A DNA stretch of 33,501 nt from Planctomycetota bacterium (GTDB lineage: Bacteria; Planctomycetota; UBA1135; UBA2386), in contig JAEUHV010000289.1 in the NCBI GenBank assembly GCA_016794485.1, forward strand, positions 1 to 33,501, given 5' to 3'. Shown piece after piece: positions 15,613 to 23,418 of this stretch. How positions within the stretch are numbered: position 1 is the stretch's first letter; each line of letters begins with the position of its first letter. Under the pieces are notes generated by a model. The model did not search any database. It was not told where the DNA came from and saw nothing but the letters and a program-made list of their open reading frames with translations. A program made the position numbers and the translations under genes.

Positions 15613-17340
15613 ATGCCACCACCTCGCTCCACCCAGAAGACCGACCCGCGCAACGGCGAACGATACCTCGCCGTGCAATGCCGCGGCCGCGACCTCCTGT
15701 TCGACCCGCTGACCAACAAGGGCACCGGGTTCTCGCTCGCCGAACGCGACGAACTCGGACTGCACGGCCTGCTGCCGCCGAAGGTCGCCGACCTCGACGA
15801 GCAGCTGCGCCGCGCCTACGGCAACCACACCGCGACCCAGACCCCGCTCGAGCGTTACGTGCACCTGTCGTGGCTGCAGGACCGCAACGAGGTCCTGTTC
15901 TTCCGGCTGCTGCACGAACGCATCGACGAGATGATGCCGATCGTCTACACGCCGACCGTCGGCGAGGCGTGCCAGAAGTTCTCGCACATCTACCGGCAGT
16001 CGCGCGGGCTCTACGTCGGCATCGACCGCAAGGGCCACGTCGCCGACGTGTTGCGCAACTACCCGGGCCGCACGCCGTCGGTCATCGTGGTCACCGACGG
16101 CGAGCGCATCCTCGGCCTCGGCGATCAGGGCATCGGCGGCATGGGCATCCCGATCGGCAAGCTCGCCCTCTACACGCTGTGCGCCGGCCTGCCGCCCGAC
16201 ACCACGCTTCCGATCATGCTCGACGTCGGCACCGACAACGAGGAACGGCTCGAAGACGACCTCTACCTCGGCCTGCGCCACCGCCGCGTGCGCGGCGCCG
16301 AGTACCAGGCATTCGTCGACGAGTTCGTCGCCGCCGTGCGCGAAGTGTTCCCCGGCGCCGTCCTGCAGTGGGAGGACTTCCTCAAGGAGAACGCGATGAC
16401 GCAGCTGGCGCGCTTCCGCGACTCGCTGTGTTCGTTCAACGACGACATCCAGGGCACGGCCGCGGTCACCGTCGCCGGGCTGATCGCGAGCCTGCGCATC
16501 ACGCGCGGCGCCCTGCGCGACCAACGGCTGTTGCTCGGCGGCGCCGGCGCATCGGCCCAGGGCATCGCCGACCTGTTCGTCGCCGCACTCGTCGACGGCG
16601 GCATGCAGCGTACGGAAGCACTGCGCCGCGTGGCGATGGTCGACCGCAGCGGGCTCGTGCTCGACGACCGCAAGGACCTCGAAGGGTTCAAGGCGAAGTT
16701 CGCCCTGCCGGCCGACACCGTGCGCAACTGGCCGGTGCGCGACCGCAATCGCATCGCCCTGGCCGAGACGATCGCGCAGTGGCGACCGACGATGCTGGTC
16801 GGCACCTCGGCGACGCCGGGCCTGTTCGACGAAAGCGTCGTGCGCACGATGGCCACGGTCGCACCGCGACCCGTGATCTTCCCGTTGTCGAACCCGACCT
16901 CGAAGGCGGAGTGCACGCCCGCCGACGCGCTGGCCTGGACCGACGGCAACGCCGTGGTCGCAACCGGCAGTCCGTTCGCCGACGTCGACTGCAACGGCCG
17001 CCGGGTACGCATCGGCCAGTGCAACAACAGCTACATCTTCCCGGGCATCGGCCTCGGCGCCTGGGTCGGCCGCCTGCGCCGGCTCAGCGACGAGATGTTC
17101 CTCGACGCGGCGCACACTCTGGCCGCCAGGGTGGACCCGGCCGAGCTCGACTCCGGCTCGCTGTTCCCGCCGCTGCGCTCGATCCGCGAGGTGTCGCACG
17201 CGATCGCGTGCGCCGTGATCCGTCGCGGCATCGCGCAGGGCCTCGCCGACCCGGAACTCGGCCACGACGTCGAAGGCCGCGTGCGCGCCGCGATGTGGTT
17301 CCCCGACTACCTGCCGTTCCGCTACGAGCCCGACGCCTGA
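15613..17340 (+). CDS. Malic enzyme (malate dehydrogenase, oxaloacetate-decarboxylating)
   Basis: Cytosolic enzyme of 575 residues that converts malate to pyruvate and CO2 with reduction of NAD(P)+. Length and motifs match the large (MaeA/SfcA or eukaryote-like) class: MPIVYTPTVGEACQKFSHIYR with the catalytic Tyr, GLGDQGIGGMGIPIGKLALYT, the metal-binding FNDDIQGTAAVTVAG, the dinucleotide-binding GGAGASAQGIADL and the C-terminal PLSNPTSKAECTPADA plus FPGIGLGAW. Cofactor preference is probably NAD by class but cannot be proven by reading. ATG 15613 fits the N-terminus (MPPPRSTQKTDPRNGERYLA) but no Shine-Dalgarno sequence is visible. The next gene, isocitrate dehydrogenase, starts 62 bases after the stop. 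Together they form a pair of oxidative decarboxylases supplying NAD(P)H and C4/C5 metabolism. Confidence 0.95.
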   Translation: MPPPRSTQKTDPRNGERYLAVQCRGRDLLFDPLTNKGTGFSLAERDELGLHGLLPPKVADLDEQLRRAYGNHTATQTPLERYVHLSWLQDRNEVLFFRLLHERIDEMMPIVYTPTVGEACQKFSHIYRQSRGLYVGIDRKGHVADVLRNYPGRTPSVIVVTDGERILGLGDQGIGGMGIPIGKLALYTLCAGLPPDTTLPIMLDVGTDNEERLEDDLYLGLRHRRVRGAEYQAFVDEFVAAVREVFPGAVLQWEDFLKENAMTQLARFRDSLCSFNDDIQGTAAVTVAGLIASLRITRGALRDQRLLLGGAGASAQGIADLFVAALVDGGMQRTEALRRVAMVDRSGLVLDDRKDLEGFKAKFALPADTVRNWPVRDRNRIALAETIAQWRPTMLVGTSATPGLFDESVVRTMATVAPRPVIFPLSNPTSKAECTPADALAWTDGNAVVATGSPFADVDCNGRRVRIGQCNNSYIFPGIGLGAWVGRLRRLSDEMFLDAAHTLAARVDPAELDSGSLFPPLRSIREVSHAIACAVIRRGIAQGLADPELGHDVEGRVRAAMWFPDYLPFRYEPDA

Positions 17341-17366
17341 CCGCATCGCCGCCCGCATCAAGACCA

Positions 17367-17396
17367 TTGCGCGCGCTGCCGGGCGTCGGCTAGCAC
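17367..17396 (+). promoter_or_regulatory. Candidate promoter for isocitrate dehydrogenase (TTGCGC - 18 bp - TAGCAC)
   Basis: TTGCGC (17367-17372) and TAGCAC (17391-17396) are separated by 18 bases, and ATG 17403 lies 6 bases after the second box. This places the transcription start at about the start codon and agrees with the absence of a Shine-Dalgarno sequence. The -10 box is imperfect (last base C instead of T). Confidence 0.35.
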
Positions 17397-17402
17397 TTCG
17401 GC

Positions 17403-18617
17403 ATGAGCAAGATCAAGGTCAAGAACCCCGTCGTCGAGATGGATGGCGACGAGATGACGCGCATCATCTGGAAGTTCATCAAGGAGAAACTGATCCTCCC
17501 GTACCTCGAGATCGACCTGAAGTACTTCGATCTCGGCATCGAGCACCGCGATGCGACGAACGATCAGGTCACGATCGACTCCGCGAACGCCACCAAGAAG
17601 TACGGCGTCGCCGTGAAGTGCGCGACCATCACGCCCGACGAGGCGCGCGTGCAGGAGTTCAAGCTGAAGGAGATGTGGAAGTCGCCGAACGGCACGATCC
17701 GCAACATCGTCGGCGGCACGATCTTCCGCGAGCCCATCATCTGCAAGAACGTGCCGCGCCTGGTGCCCGGCTGGACCAAGCCGATCGTCATCGGCCGCCA
17801 CGCGTTCGGCGACCAGTACCGCGCCACCGACTTCGTGGTGCCCGGCCCCGGCACGCTGACCATTTCGTTCGCCGGCCAGGACGGCAAGAAGATCGAGCAC
17901 AAGGTGTTCGACTTCCCCGCCGGCGGCGTCGCGATGGCGATGTACAACCTCGACGAGCAGATCGTCGGCTTCGCGCGCAGCTCGTTCAACTACGGGCTCG
18001 AACGCGGCTGGCCGGTCTACCTCAGCACCAAGAACACGATCCTCAAGAAGTACGACGGACGGTTCAAAGACCTGTTCCAGAAGGTCTTCGACGAGGAGTT
18101 CGCGGCGAAGTTCAAGGCGAAGAACATCACCTACGAGCACCGCCTGATCGACGACATGGTCGCGTCGGCGCTGAAGTGGGAAGGCGCCTTCGTCTGGGCC
18201 TGCAAGAACTACGACGGCGACGTGCAGTCCGACACGGTGGCCCAGGGCTTCGGCTCGCTCGGCCTGATGACGTCGGTGCTGATGACCCCGGACGGCAAGA
18301 CGATCGAGGCCGAAGCCGCGCACGGCACGGTCACGCGCCACTACCGCGAACACCAGAAGGGCAAGCCGACGTCGACCAACCCGATCGCGTCGATCTTCGC
18401 GTGGACGCAGGGGCTGAAGTTCCGCGGCAAGTTCGACGGCACGCCGGACGTGATCGCGTTCGCCGACGCGCTGGAGAAGGTCTGCGTCGACACCGTCGAA
18501 GGCGGCAAGATGACGAAGGACCTCGCGATCCTGATCTCGGACAAGCAGCCGTGGCTGACGACCGAGCAGTTCCTCGACGCGCTCGACCAGGGCTTGAAGC
18601 GGAAACTGACCCGCTGA
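17403..18617 (+). CDS. icd: NADP-dependent isocitrate dehydrogenase, eukaryote-like subfamily
   Basis: Converts isocitrate to 2-oxoglutarate in the citric acid cycle with reduction of NADP+. The 404 residues match the dimeric type found in eukaryotic cytosol and mitochondria and in some bacteria, rather than the E. coli type. Visible motifs: [77 protein letters not shown], the metal-binding [14 protein letters not shown] and the coenzyme-binding [25 protein letters not shown] use is a property of this subfamily. Complete and normal length. Near-leaderless promoter signature upstream. The secreted cyclophilin gene follows after 47 bases and has its own promoter candidate. Highly confident. Confidence 0.98.
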   Translation: MSKIKVKNPVVEMDGDEMTRIIWKFIKEKLILPYLEIDLKYFDLGIEHRDATNDQVTIDSANATKKYGVAVKCATITPDEARVQEFKLKEMWKSPNGTIRNIVGGTIFREPIICKNVPRLVPGWTKPIVIGRHAFGDQYRATDFVVPGPGTLTISFAGQDGKKIEHKVFDFPAGGVAMAMYNLDEQIVGFARSSFNYGLERGWPVYLSTKNTILKKYDGRFKDLFQKVFDEEFAAKFKAKNITYEHRLIDDMVASALKWEGAFVWACKNYDGDVQSDTVAQGFGSLGLMTSVLMTPDGKTIEAEAAHGTVTRHYREHQKGKPTSTNPIASIFAWTQGLKFRGKFDGTPDVIAFADALEKVCVDTVEGGKMTKDLAILISDKQPWLTTEQFLDALDQGLKRKLTR

Positions 18618-18652
18618 ACGGGTCGCTGCGGCGAGGCTGTGCGCGCATCGGC

Positions 18653-18658
18653 TATCCT
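18653..18658 (+). promoter_or_regulatory. Candidate -10 box (TATCCT) for leaderless cyclophilin mRNA
   Basis: TATCCT is a full TANNNT match and ends 6 bases before ATG 18665. The same CGGCTA string also precedes the isocitrate dehydrogenase gene (CGGCTAGCA) and the repeat-protein gene (CGGCTATCA at about 19456). No Shine-Dalgarno sequence and no convincing -35 are seen. Confidence 0.45.
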
Positions 18659-18664
18659 GAAGCC

Positions 18665-19411
18665 ATGCGCGCGCTCGCCCTCGTCCCCCTGCTGTTGTCG
18701 TTGGCCGCTCCGCTCGCCGCCCAGCAGAAGCCCAAGGCCGACCCGACGGCGAAAGCCGGCAAGGTCGAGCCGCCGAAGGACGACGCGAAGACCGCGAAGG
18801 ATCCGGCGATCGTCGCGATCGACAAGTGGAAGAAGGCGAAGGTCAGCACCAAGCCCGCGGACTGGAAGACGCGCCTGCCGGCCCCCCCGGACGTGAAGTT
18901 CGATCCGGCGCGCGTCTACCGCTGGCACCTCGACACCAGTGTCGGGCCGCTGGTCGTCACACTGCTCCCCGAAGCAGCCCCCAAGCACGTGACCAGCGTG
19001 GTCTACCTGTCGCGCTGCGGCTTCTACGACGGGCTGCAGTTCCCGCGGGTGCTGAAGGGTTTCATGGCACAAGGCGGCAGCCCGACCAACGACCAGTCCG
19101 GCGACGCCGGCTACAAGCTCGACGGCGAGTTCGCGAGCGGGCAGAAACACGACAAGCCCGGCGCCCTGAGCGCTGCGAACAGCGGCCCCGGCACCGACGG
19201 CTCGCAGTTCTTCCTGACGTTCGTTCCGACGCCGCACCTCGACGGCAAGCACACGGTGCACGGCTTCGTCAGCGAAGGCCTCGAGACGCTGAAGGCGCTC
19301 GAAGCGAAGGGCGTGGCGAAGGACGGCGACCCGCTGCCGGAGAAGGTGACGATCCTGCGCACCTGGGTCACCGTCGTCGACGCGCCGGCCGCCGAGAAGG
19401 GCGGCAAGTAG
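18665..19411 (+). CDS. Secreted peptidyl-prolyl cis-trans isomerase (cyclophilin type)
   Basis: Predicted periplasmic or exported folding helper of 248 residues. Residues 1-19 are a signal peptide (MRALALVPLLLSLAAPLAAQ, cleavage after AQ or LAA). A Lys/Pro/Ala-rich linker (20-75) precedes a bacterial-type cyclophilin domain (about 80-235): VTLLPEAAPKHVTSVVYLSRCGFYDGLQFPRVLKGFMAQGGSP in the N-terminal half, then SAANSGPGTDGSQFFLTFVPTPHLDGKHTVHGFV, with the active-site R (FPRV), QGGSP and FFLTF strands. ATG 18665 gives the signal peptide directly at the N-terminus. Followed by a short palindrome just past its stop. Closest neighbours are isocitrate dehydrogenase upstream and a secreted repeat protein downstream; neither suggests a specific client. 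Confidence 0.94.
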   Translation: MRALALVPLLLSLAAPLAAQQKPKADPTAKAGKVEPPKDDAKTAKDPAIVAIDKWKKAKVSTKPADWKTRLPAPPDVKFDPARVYRWHLDTSVGPLVVTLLPEAAPKHVTSVVYLSRCGFYDGLQFPRVLKGFMAQGGSPTNDQSGDAGYKLDGEFASGQKHDKPGALSAANSGPGTDGSQFFLTFVPTPHLDGKHTVHGFVSEGLETLKALEAKGVAKDGDPLPEKVTILRTWVTVVDAPAAEKGGK

Positions 19412-19423
19412 CGCGGCGCCGCG
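19412..19423. other. 12-base perfect palindrome after the cyclophilin stop
   Basis: CGCGGCGCCGCG begins directly after the stop codon of the cyclophilin gene. It could form a short hairpin that ends transcription without a U-tract, or be chance in GC-rich DNA. No T-run follows, so this is not called as an intrinsic terminator. Confidence 0.25.
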
Positions 19424-19531
19424 AGGCACAAACGGCGTTACCCGGCCACCCATTTCGGCTATCACCTCGGTCCCGCCAGCTTCGTCGCCATGCTGGCCAA
19501 GCCCCAAGCGGCGCCATCCACGCCGTTGCCC

Positions 19532-21910
19532 ATGGCCAAGCTCTCACGTTGCGTGCGGGCCCAGGCAGCAATGCTGCTGGGTTCGCTTCTCTCCCCACTC
19601 GCGGCGCAGTGCGAACTCGACTGGCGCGCCGGCCCCCCGGCGAACGGTCCCGACGGCAGCGTCCACGCGATCCTGACCATGCCGAACGGCGACCTCATCG
19701 CCAGCGGCAACTTCGCAGCGGCCGACCGCACCGTCGCCGCCAACATCGCCCGCTGGGACGGCAGCACGTGGCATGCGCTCGGCAGCGGCACCAACGGTCC
19801 GGTCCACGCCCTCGCCCGAATGCCGAACGGCGATGTCGTCGCCGCCGGTGCGTTCACGAACGCGGGCGGCACCGCCGCCGGGTTCATCGCGCGGTGGAAC
19901 GGTTCGGCCTGGTCGTCGCTCGGCATGGGCACCAGCGGCACCGTTGCGGCGCTCGCGGTTGCCGCCAACGGCGACCTCTTCGCCGGCGGCAACTTCGAGT
20001 TCGCGGGCGGGGTCGCCGTCGACCAGGTGGCACGCTGGGATGGCACGGCGTGGCACGCCGTCGGCAGCAACCCGGCCGCGACGCAGGTCGCGTCGATGGC
20101 GTTTGCCGCCAACGGCGACCTGATCACGTGCTCGTACTCCGGTCGCCCCTCGACCTGGAACGGCACCACGTGGTCGACCATGACCGCCTTCGATGCTTCG
20201 TCGACAGTGCTGCGCGTCGCCGCGCACCCGAACGGCGCGCTCGTGTTCGCCGGCCAGCTCTCGATCGGCGGAGCCGGTGGACAGGTCGCGTTCGTCAACG
20301 GCAGCTCCGCGGCGACCCATGCCGGATTCCTCGGCACGCCCAACGCGCTGGTGGTTCGAGCCAACGGCGACGTCGTGCTCGGCACGCTGACCAACGTCAC
20401 GCTGCAGCAGCCGAGCCTGTATTCGTTCGACGGCCAGGCGTGGCAGACGATCCAGGGCGCCACGAGCGCCGTGAACTGCGTCGCCGAAGACGCCAACGCC
20501 CGCCTCGTCGTCGGCGCCCAATCGGTCGCGACGCCGGCCCGCGGCAGCGTCACCCGCTGGGACGGCACCCAATGGACGACCCTCGGCGCACCGGTGCCGC
20601 CGACGACGTTCGCGCTGTTGCGCATGGCCAACGGCGACGTGGTCGTCGGTGGTGACTTCGCGCAGATCGACGGCGTCGCCAGCGCGAACGTCTCGCGTTG
20701 GAACGGCACTGCCTTCGTGCCGCTCGGCCTCGGCGTCGACGGTCCCGTGCACGCGCTGGCGCAAGCGCCGAACGGCGACCTCGTCGTCGCTGGCGACTTC
20801 GCAGCAGCGGGTGGAGCGCCGGCGGCGCGCATCGCCCGCTGGAACGGTTTCGCCTGGTCCACGCTCGGCCTCGGCTTGCCCAGCACGCCGAACTGCGTCG
20901 CGGTCGCCGGCAACGGCGACGTTCTCGCCGGCTTCGCAGGCAGCGGCCCGGTCCGGTTCGACGGACTGCAATGGACGCCCGCGTTCGTCGGCACGCTCGC
21001 GTTCACGCGCGCAATGGCCACACTGCCGAACGGCACAGTGGCCATCGGCGGTGTGTTCCAGCCCGCTGGACTGCCGACGCCGGTGGGCCTGCTGCTCGAT
21101 GCAAACGGGGCGGTCACCCCGGTCGCCGGCGCGCCGACGTACGTCGATCGCCTGCTCGCGCGAGCCAATGGTCGCGTCGTCGTCAGCGGCACCGGCCAGC
21201 TGCGCCAATGGGACGGCATCGGGTGGAGCACGCTGCCGTCGCCAGGCTCTACGCCGACCCTCGCCCCGAAGGCGCTCGGCGAACTCGCGAACGGCGACCT
21301 GGTCGTAGCCACGGGCTTCGCCACCCTGGGCGCCCAGCCGCCGAGTTGCGTCGCGCGCCTGGGCGCGTCCGGATGGACGTCGTTCGGCAACGTCACCGGC
21401 ACGGCCGCGACGTCGTTGGCGACGACTCCCGCGGGGGAACTGTTCGTCGGCGGCTCCATCCGGAGCGCCGGCGGCGAAGTCGGCCAAGGGCTCGCGCGCG
21501 CGGTGCCGACATGCCCGGCAACCTCGATGGCGATCGGTTCCGGCTGCTCAGGCGGTGCTGGCCCGGTGACGCTGCACGCCACGAACGGCGCCTGGGTCGG
21601 CGGCACGCTGCGCGCGCGCGCCAGCGGGATGACGGCGAACTCGCTCGCGGTGCAGGCATTCGGGGTGACGCCGACGTTCGCGGTCCTGCCCGGCGGTGCG
21701 CCCGGCTGCCATCTGTTCCTGGTTCCGGACCTGCTCGAGGCCCTGGCCACCAGCAACGGTTTCGCCGACGGCGCCTGGCTGGTCCCCGCAGCCCCGAACC
21801 TCGTCGGCCTGCAACTGCGCATGCAGGTCGCAGGCATCGAGTTCGGGCCGTTCGGCATCGAGCGGCTCACCAGCACCAACGCGCTCGAGATCACGATCGG
21901 CGCGTTGTAG
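19532..21910 (+). CDS. Secreted repeat protein, probable beta-propeller with C-terminal GAPGC domain
   Basis: A 792-residue exported protein. Residues 1-26 are a signal peptide (MAKLSRCVRAQAAMLLGSLLSPLAAQ). From about residue 50 to 655 there are 14 degenerate units of 38-50 residues, each of the form xPNGDLVVAGDF...AGG...ARWNGxAWSxLGxG, typical of propeller blades in Planctomycetota secreted proteins. Fourteen units would suit two seven-bladed propellers, but that is inference. The last 134 residues (659-792) form a separate domain with Cys pairs (CPATSMAIGSGCSG and GAPGC), also found at the end of the broken gene at 28352-29429. I start at ATG 19532, which begins the signal peptide; ATG 19490 in frame would add 14 residues. 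Function is unknown; possibly cell-surface or adhesive. Confidence 0.85.
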   Translation: MAKLSRCVRAQAAMLLGSLLSPLAAQCELDWRAGPPANGPDGSVHAILTMPNGDLIASGNFAAADRTVAANIARWDGSTWHALGSGTNGPVHALARMPNGDVVAAGAFTNAGGTAAGFIARWNGSAWSSLGMGTSGTVAALAVAANGDLFAGGNFEFAGGVAVDQVARWDGTAWHAVGSNPAATQVASMAFAANGDLITCSYSGRPSTWNGTTWSTMTAFDASSTVLRVAAHPNGALVFAGQLSIGGAGGQVAFVNGSSAATHAGFLGTPNALVVRANGDVVLGTLTNVTLQQPSLYSFDGQAWQTIQGATSAVNCVAEDANARLVVGAQSVATPARGSVTRWDGTQWTTLGAPVPPTTFALLRMANGDVVVGGDFAQIDGVASANVSRWNGTAFVPLGLGVDGPVHALAQAPNGDLVVAGDFAAAGGAPAARIARWNGFAWSTLGLGLPSTPNCVAVAGNGDVLAGFAGSGPVRFDGLQWTPAFVGTLAFTRAMATLPNGTVAIGGVFQPAGLPTPVGLLLDANGAVTPVAGAPTYVDRLLARANGRVVVSGTGQLRQWDGIGWSTLPSPGSTPTLAPKALGELANGDLVVATGFATLGAQPPSCVARLGASGWTSFGNVTGTAATSLATTPAGELFVGGSIRSAGGEVGQGLARAVPTCPATSMAIGSGCSGGAGPVTLHATNGAWVGGTLRARASGMTANSLAVQAFGVTPTFAVLPGGAPGCHLFLVPDLLEALATSNGFADGAWLVPAAPNLVGLQLRMQVAGIEFGPFGIERLTSTNALEITIGAL
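19680..21490 (+). repeat. About 14 degenerate coding repeats of 115-145 bases
   Basis: The repeats encode the NGDLVVAGDF...ARWDG-W-LG units of the secreted repeat protein. They are diverged at the DNA level but share the phrases AACGGCGAC and GCCCGCTGGGACGGC or CGCTGGAACGG. Units 4, 5, 6, 10 and 12 are the most degenerate and lack part of the 'AGG' core. Boundaries are approximate. Confidence 0.7.
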
Positions 21911-21951
21911 TTCCGGCGCCACACGCGCGCCGGCGTCCGGATGACGGGTGC

Positions 21952-22926
21952 ATGATCCCGTTTGCCCTGGTCCTGTGCGGCATTGCCGGCTGCCTGATGC
22001 TGGTGATGGCCCTCACCGCCCGCCCGACTCGCGGCGAAAACCTCACCGGTGCCCACCTGGTCACCGGCCCCATCGCGATCGCGTTCACGCTCGGCGGCGT
22101 GCTGGTCCACGTGGCGGCACCGTTGTCGACCACCTGGGCGAACGTGCTGCTCGGCATCGCCTGGCCCGGAGTACTCGTCGCGACGGCGCTACTCCCGCTT
22201 GCCGGTTACGGCCGGAAAGGCGGCTGGGTGGGCAAGGTCGCGGTGCCTGCGATCGTCGCGGCACCATTCCTGCTCGGGTACGGCGCCGCGTGGCATGCGG
22301 CCGTGCCGTCGGCGGGCGGCGCGGTGCTGATGCTGGTGGGACTGGCCGGTCTGTGGCCGATCGTGCAGATGCCGCTGCGACGTCTGCGGTGGCGGCTGAT
22401 GCGGCTCGTGCCGTTCCGTTCGCGGCAACCGTCGGACTGGGAAGCGGGCCAGGCCGAGTGGCAGCGCGGCGAATGGCGCAAGCTGCCACCCGACGCCCCG
22501 GTTGCCGAACTGCTCGGGCACGTGCGTTCGCTCGCCCCTGACGTGCGCGCCGAATGCCATGCCAGGCTCGCGGCCTTGGCCGACCTGGATGAGCAGCTCG
22601 CGAACGCGCTTGCCGGCCCCATGCCGGGCAACCCGCTCTGGTACGTCGCATTCCATTACCCGCGATCGCGTCGGCCGCTCGCAGCGGCGATCGTCGACCT
22701 GCTCGCACGCATGCGCGCGACGTTGCCGAACAGCCTGCGTGAGGATCCGCACCCTCGGCCTTGGAGCGGCGACCTGATGCCCGCCCTGGAAGCGGCCCTG
22801 ACCGTGCTGCGCGACGGCGGCGACGTTCGCGCCGAGTTGGAGGAATGGCATCGCGAGCTGGCGACCATGCCGAAGTTCGCGCGGGAAGCCAAACACCTGC
22901 GTCGCGCGATGCAGAAGGTGGGGTGA
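21952..22926 (+). CDS. Membrane protein of unknown function with cytosolic C-terminal domain
   Basis: A 324-residue protein that I do not recognise. The first 145 residues contain four hydrophobic helices (about 3-22, 37-57, 62-83 and 92-137 as one or two helices), suggesting a membrane-anchored hairpin bundle. A basic stretch (PLRRLRWRLMRLVPFRSRQPSDW) follows. The remaining 170 residues are charged and helical (WEAGQAEWQRGEWRKL, VRSLAPDVRAECHARLAALADLDEQLANALAGPMPG, and a C-terminal EAKHLRRAMQK), so they probably lie in the cytosol. ATG 21952 is the first in-frame start after the repeat-protein stop (41 bases) and gives the hydrophobic N-terminus. No Shine-Dalgarno sequence is apparent. Same strand as its neighbours; a 7-bp inverted repeat lies just beyond its stop. 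Confidence 0.75.
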   Translation: MIPFALVLCGIAGCLMLVMALTARPTRGENLTGAHLVTGPIAIAFTLGGVLVHVAAPLSTTWANVLLGIAWPGVLVATALLPLAGYGRKGGWVGKVAVPAIVAAPFLLGYGAAWHAAVPSAGGAVLMLVGLAGLWPIVQMPLRRLRWRLMRLVPFRSRQPSDWEAGQAEWQRGEWRKLPPDAPVAELLGHVRSLAPDVRAECHARLAALADLDEQLANALAGPMPGNPLWYVAFHYPRSRRPLAAAIVDLLARMRATLPNSLREDPHPRPWSGDLMPALEAALTVLRDGGDVRAELEEWHRELATMPKFAREAKHLRRAMQKVG

Positions 22927-22951
22927 ACGCGGTCGCTGCCGAGAACCGCGT
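22927..22951. promoter_or_regulatory. Inverted repeat (7-bp arms, 11-base loop)
   Basis: ACGCGGT (22927-22933) and ACCGCGT (22945-22951) are perfect inverted copies, lying between the stop of the membrane-protein gene and the TAGAGT box before the DUF1801 gene. It could be a weak terminator of the former or an operator over the -35 region of the latter. Confidence 0.3.
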
Positions 22952-22958
22952 CGCCCCC

Positions 22959-22964
22959 TAGAGT
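22959..22964 (+). promoter_or_regulatory. Candidate -10 box (TAGAGT) for leaderless DUF1801 mRNA
   Basis: TAGAGT fits TANNNT and ends 7 bases before ATG 22972. It supports starting the DUF1801 protein at that ATG rather than the internal ATG at 23059. No convincing -35 hexamer is visible. Confidence 0.4.
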
Positions 22965-22971
22965 TCGCGGA

Positions 22972-23400
22972 ATGCAGAAGAAGCGCAAGAACCCGCCTCG
23001 GCCCGCGCGCGACACCAGACCCCGTTCGCCAGCGAAGCAGAAGCCCGGCGGCAAGAAGATGACCGCCTACGCGACATTCGACCTGTGGTACGGCGCCCAG
23101 GCCCCGCGGCTGAAGAAGGCGATCACGGCGCTGCGCGCGTTCGTCGCCCGCACGGTCCCGCTGCTCGCCGAGTCGGTGAAGTGGGGCAACGGCTGCTGGC
23201 TGCTCGACGGCAAGCCGGTCGCGTACTGCTACGCCGACAGCGACCACCTGCAGTTCGGCTTCTTCCGCGGCGCGCAGCTCGCGGATCCGAAGCACGTACT
23301 GCAGGGCAAGGGGCAATACGTGCGGCACGTGAAGGTGCGCACGGCCGCCGACCTCGACGAGGCCGCGCTCGCCGCGCTGCTCAGGCAGGCGAGTGCGTAG
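22972..23400 (+). CDS. DUF1801 domain protein
   Basis: A 142-residue protein. Residues about 35-140 match DUF1801 (YdhG-type fold): a helix LKKAITALRAFVARTVPLLAESVKWGNGCWLLDGKPVAYCYADSDHLQFGFFRGAQL, with the family's Trp-Gly-(N/H) turn and a strand pair, then the LADPKHVLQGKGQYVRHVKV region. The function of the family is not settled. The first 30 residues are an extra strongly basic, Pro-rich head (MQKKRKNPPRPARDTRPRSPAKQKPGGKK) that the domain does not need; Met30 (23059) would be a shorter start. The TAGAGT box before 22972 argues for the longer form, in which the basic head could bind nucleic acid. Convergent with the hydroxylase operon, 18 bases away. Confidence 0.85.
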   Translation: MQKKRKNPPRPARDTRPRSPAKQKPGGKKMTAYATFDLWYGAQAPRLKKAITALRAFVARTVPLLAESVKWGNGCWLLDGKPVAYCYADSDHLQFGFFRGAQLADPKHVLQGKGQYVRHVKVRTAADLDEAALAALLRQASA

Positions 23401-23418
23401 CCGGCAGGAACGGCCGGC

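Noticed and set aside
17618..18664. Frame extending upstream of the cyclophilin gene through isocitrate dehydrogenase
   Set aside because: It is out of frame with the strongly conserved isocitrate dehydrogenase. The cyclophilin signal peptide begins at ATG 18665.
19412..19423. Intrinsic terminator after the cyclophilin gene
   Set aside because: The palindrome has no T-run after it and is short; such strings are common in GC-rich DNA. It is kept only as a weak feature.
19462..22110. Minus-strand open frame opposite the secreted repeat protein
   Set aside because: It mirrors the repeats on the other strand and has Ser/Pro/Thr-rich low-complexity translation with no domain. The plus-strand frame has a signal peptide and named repeats.
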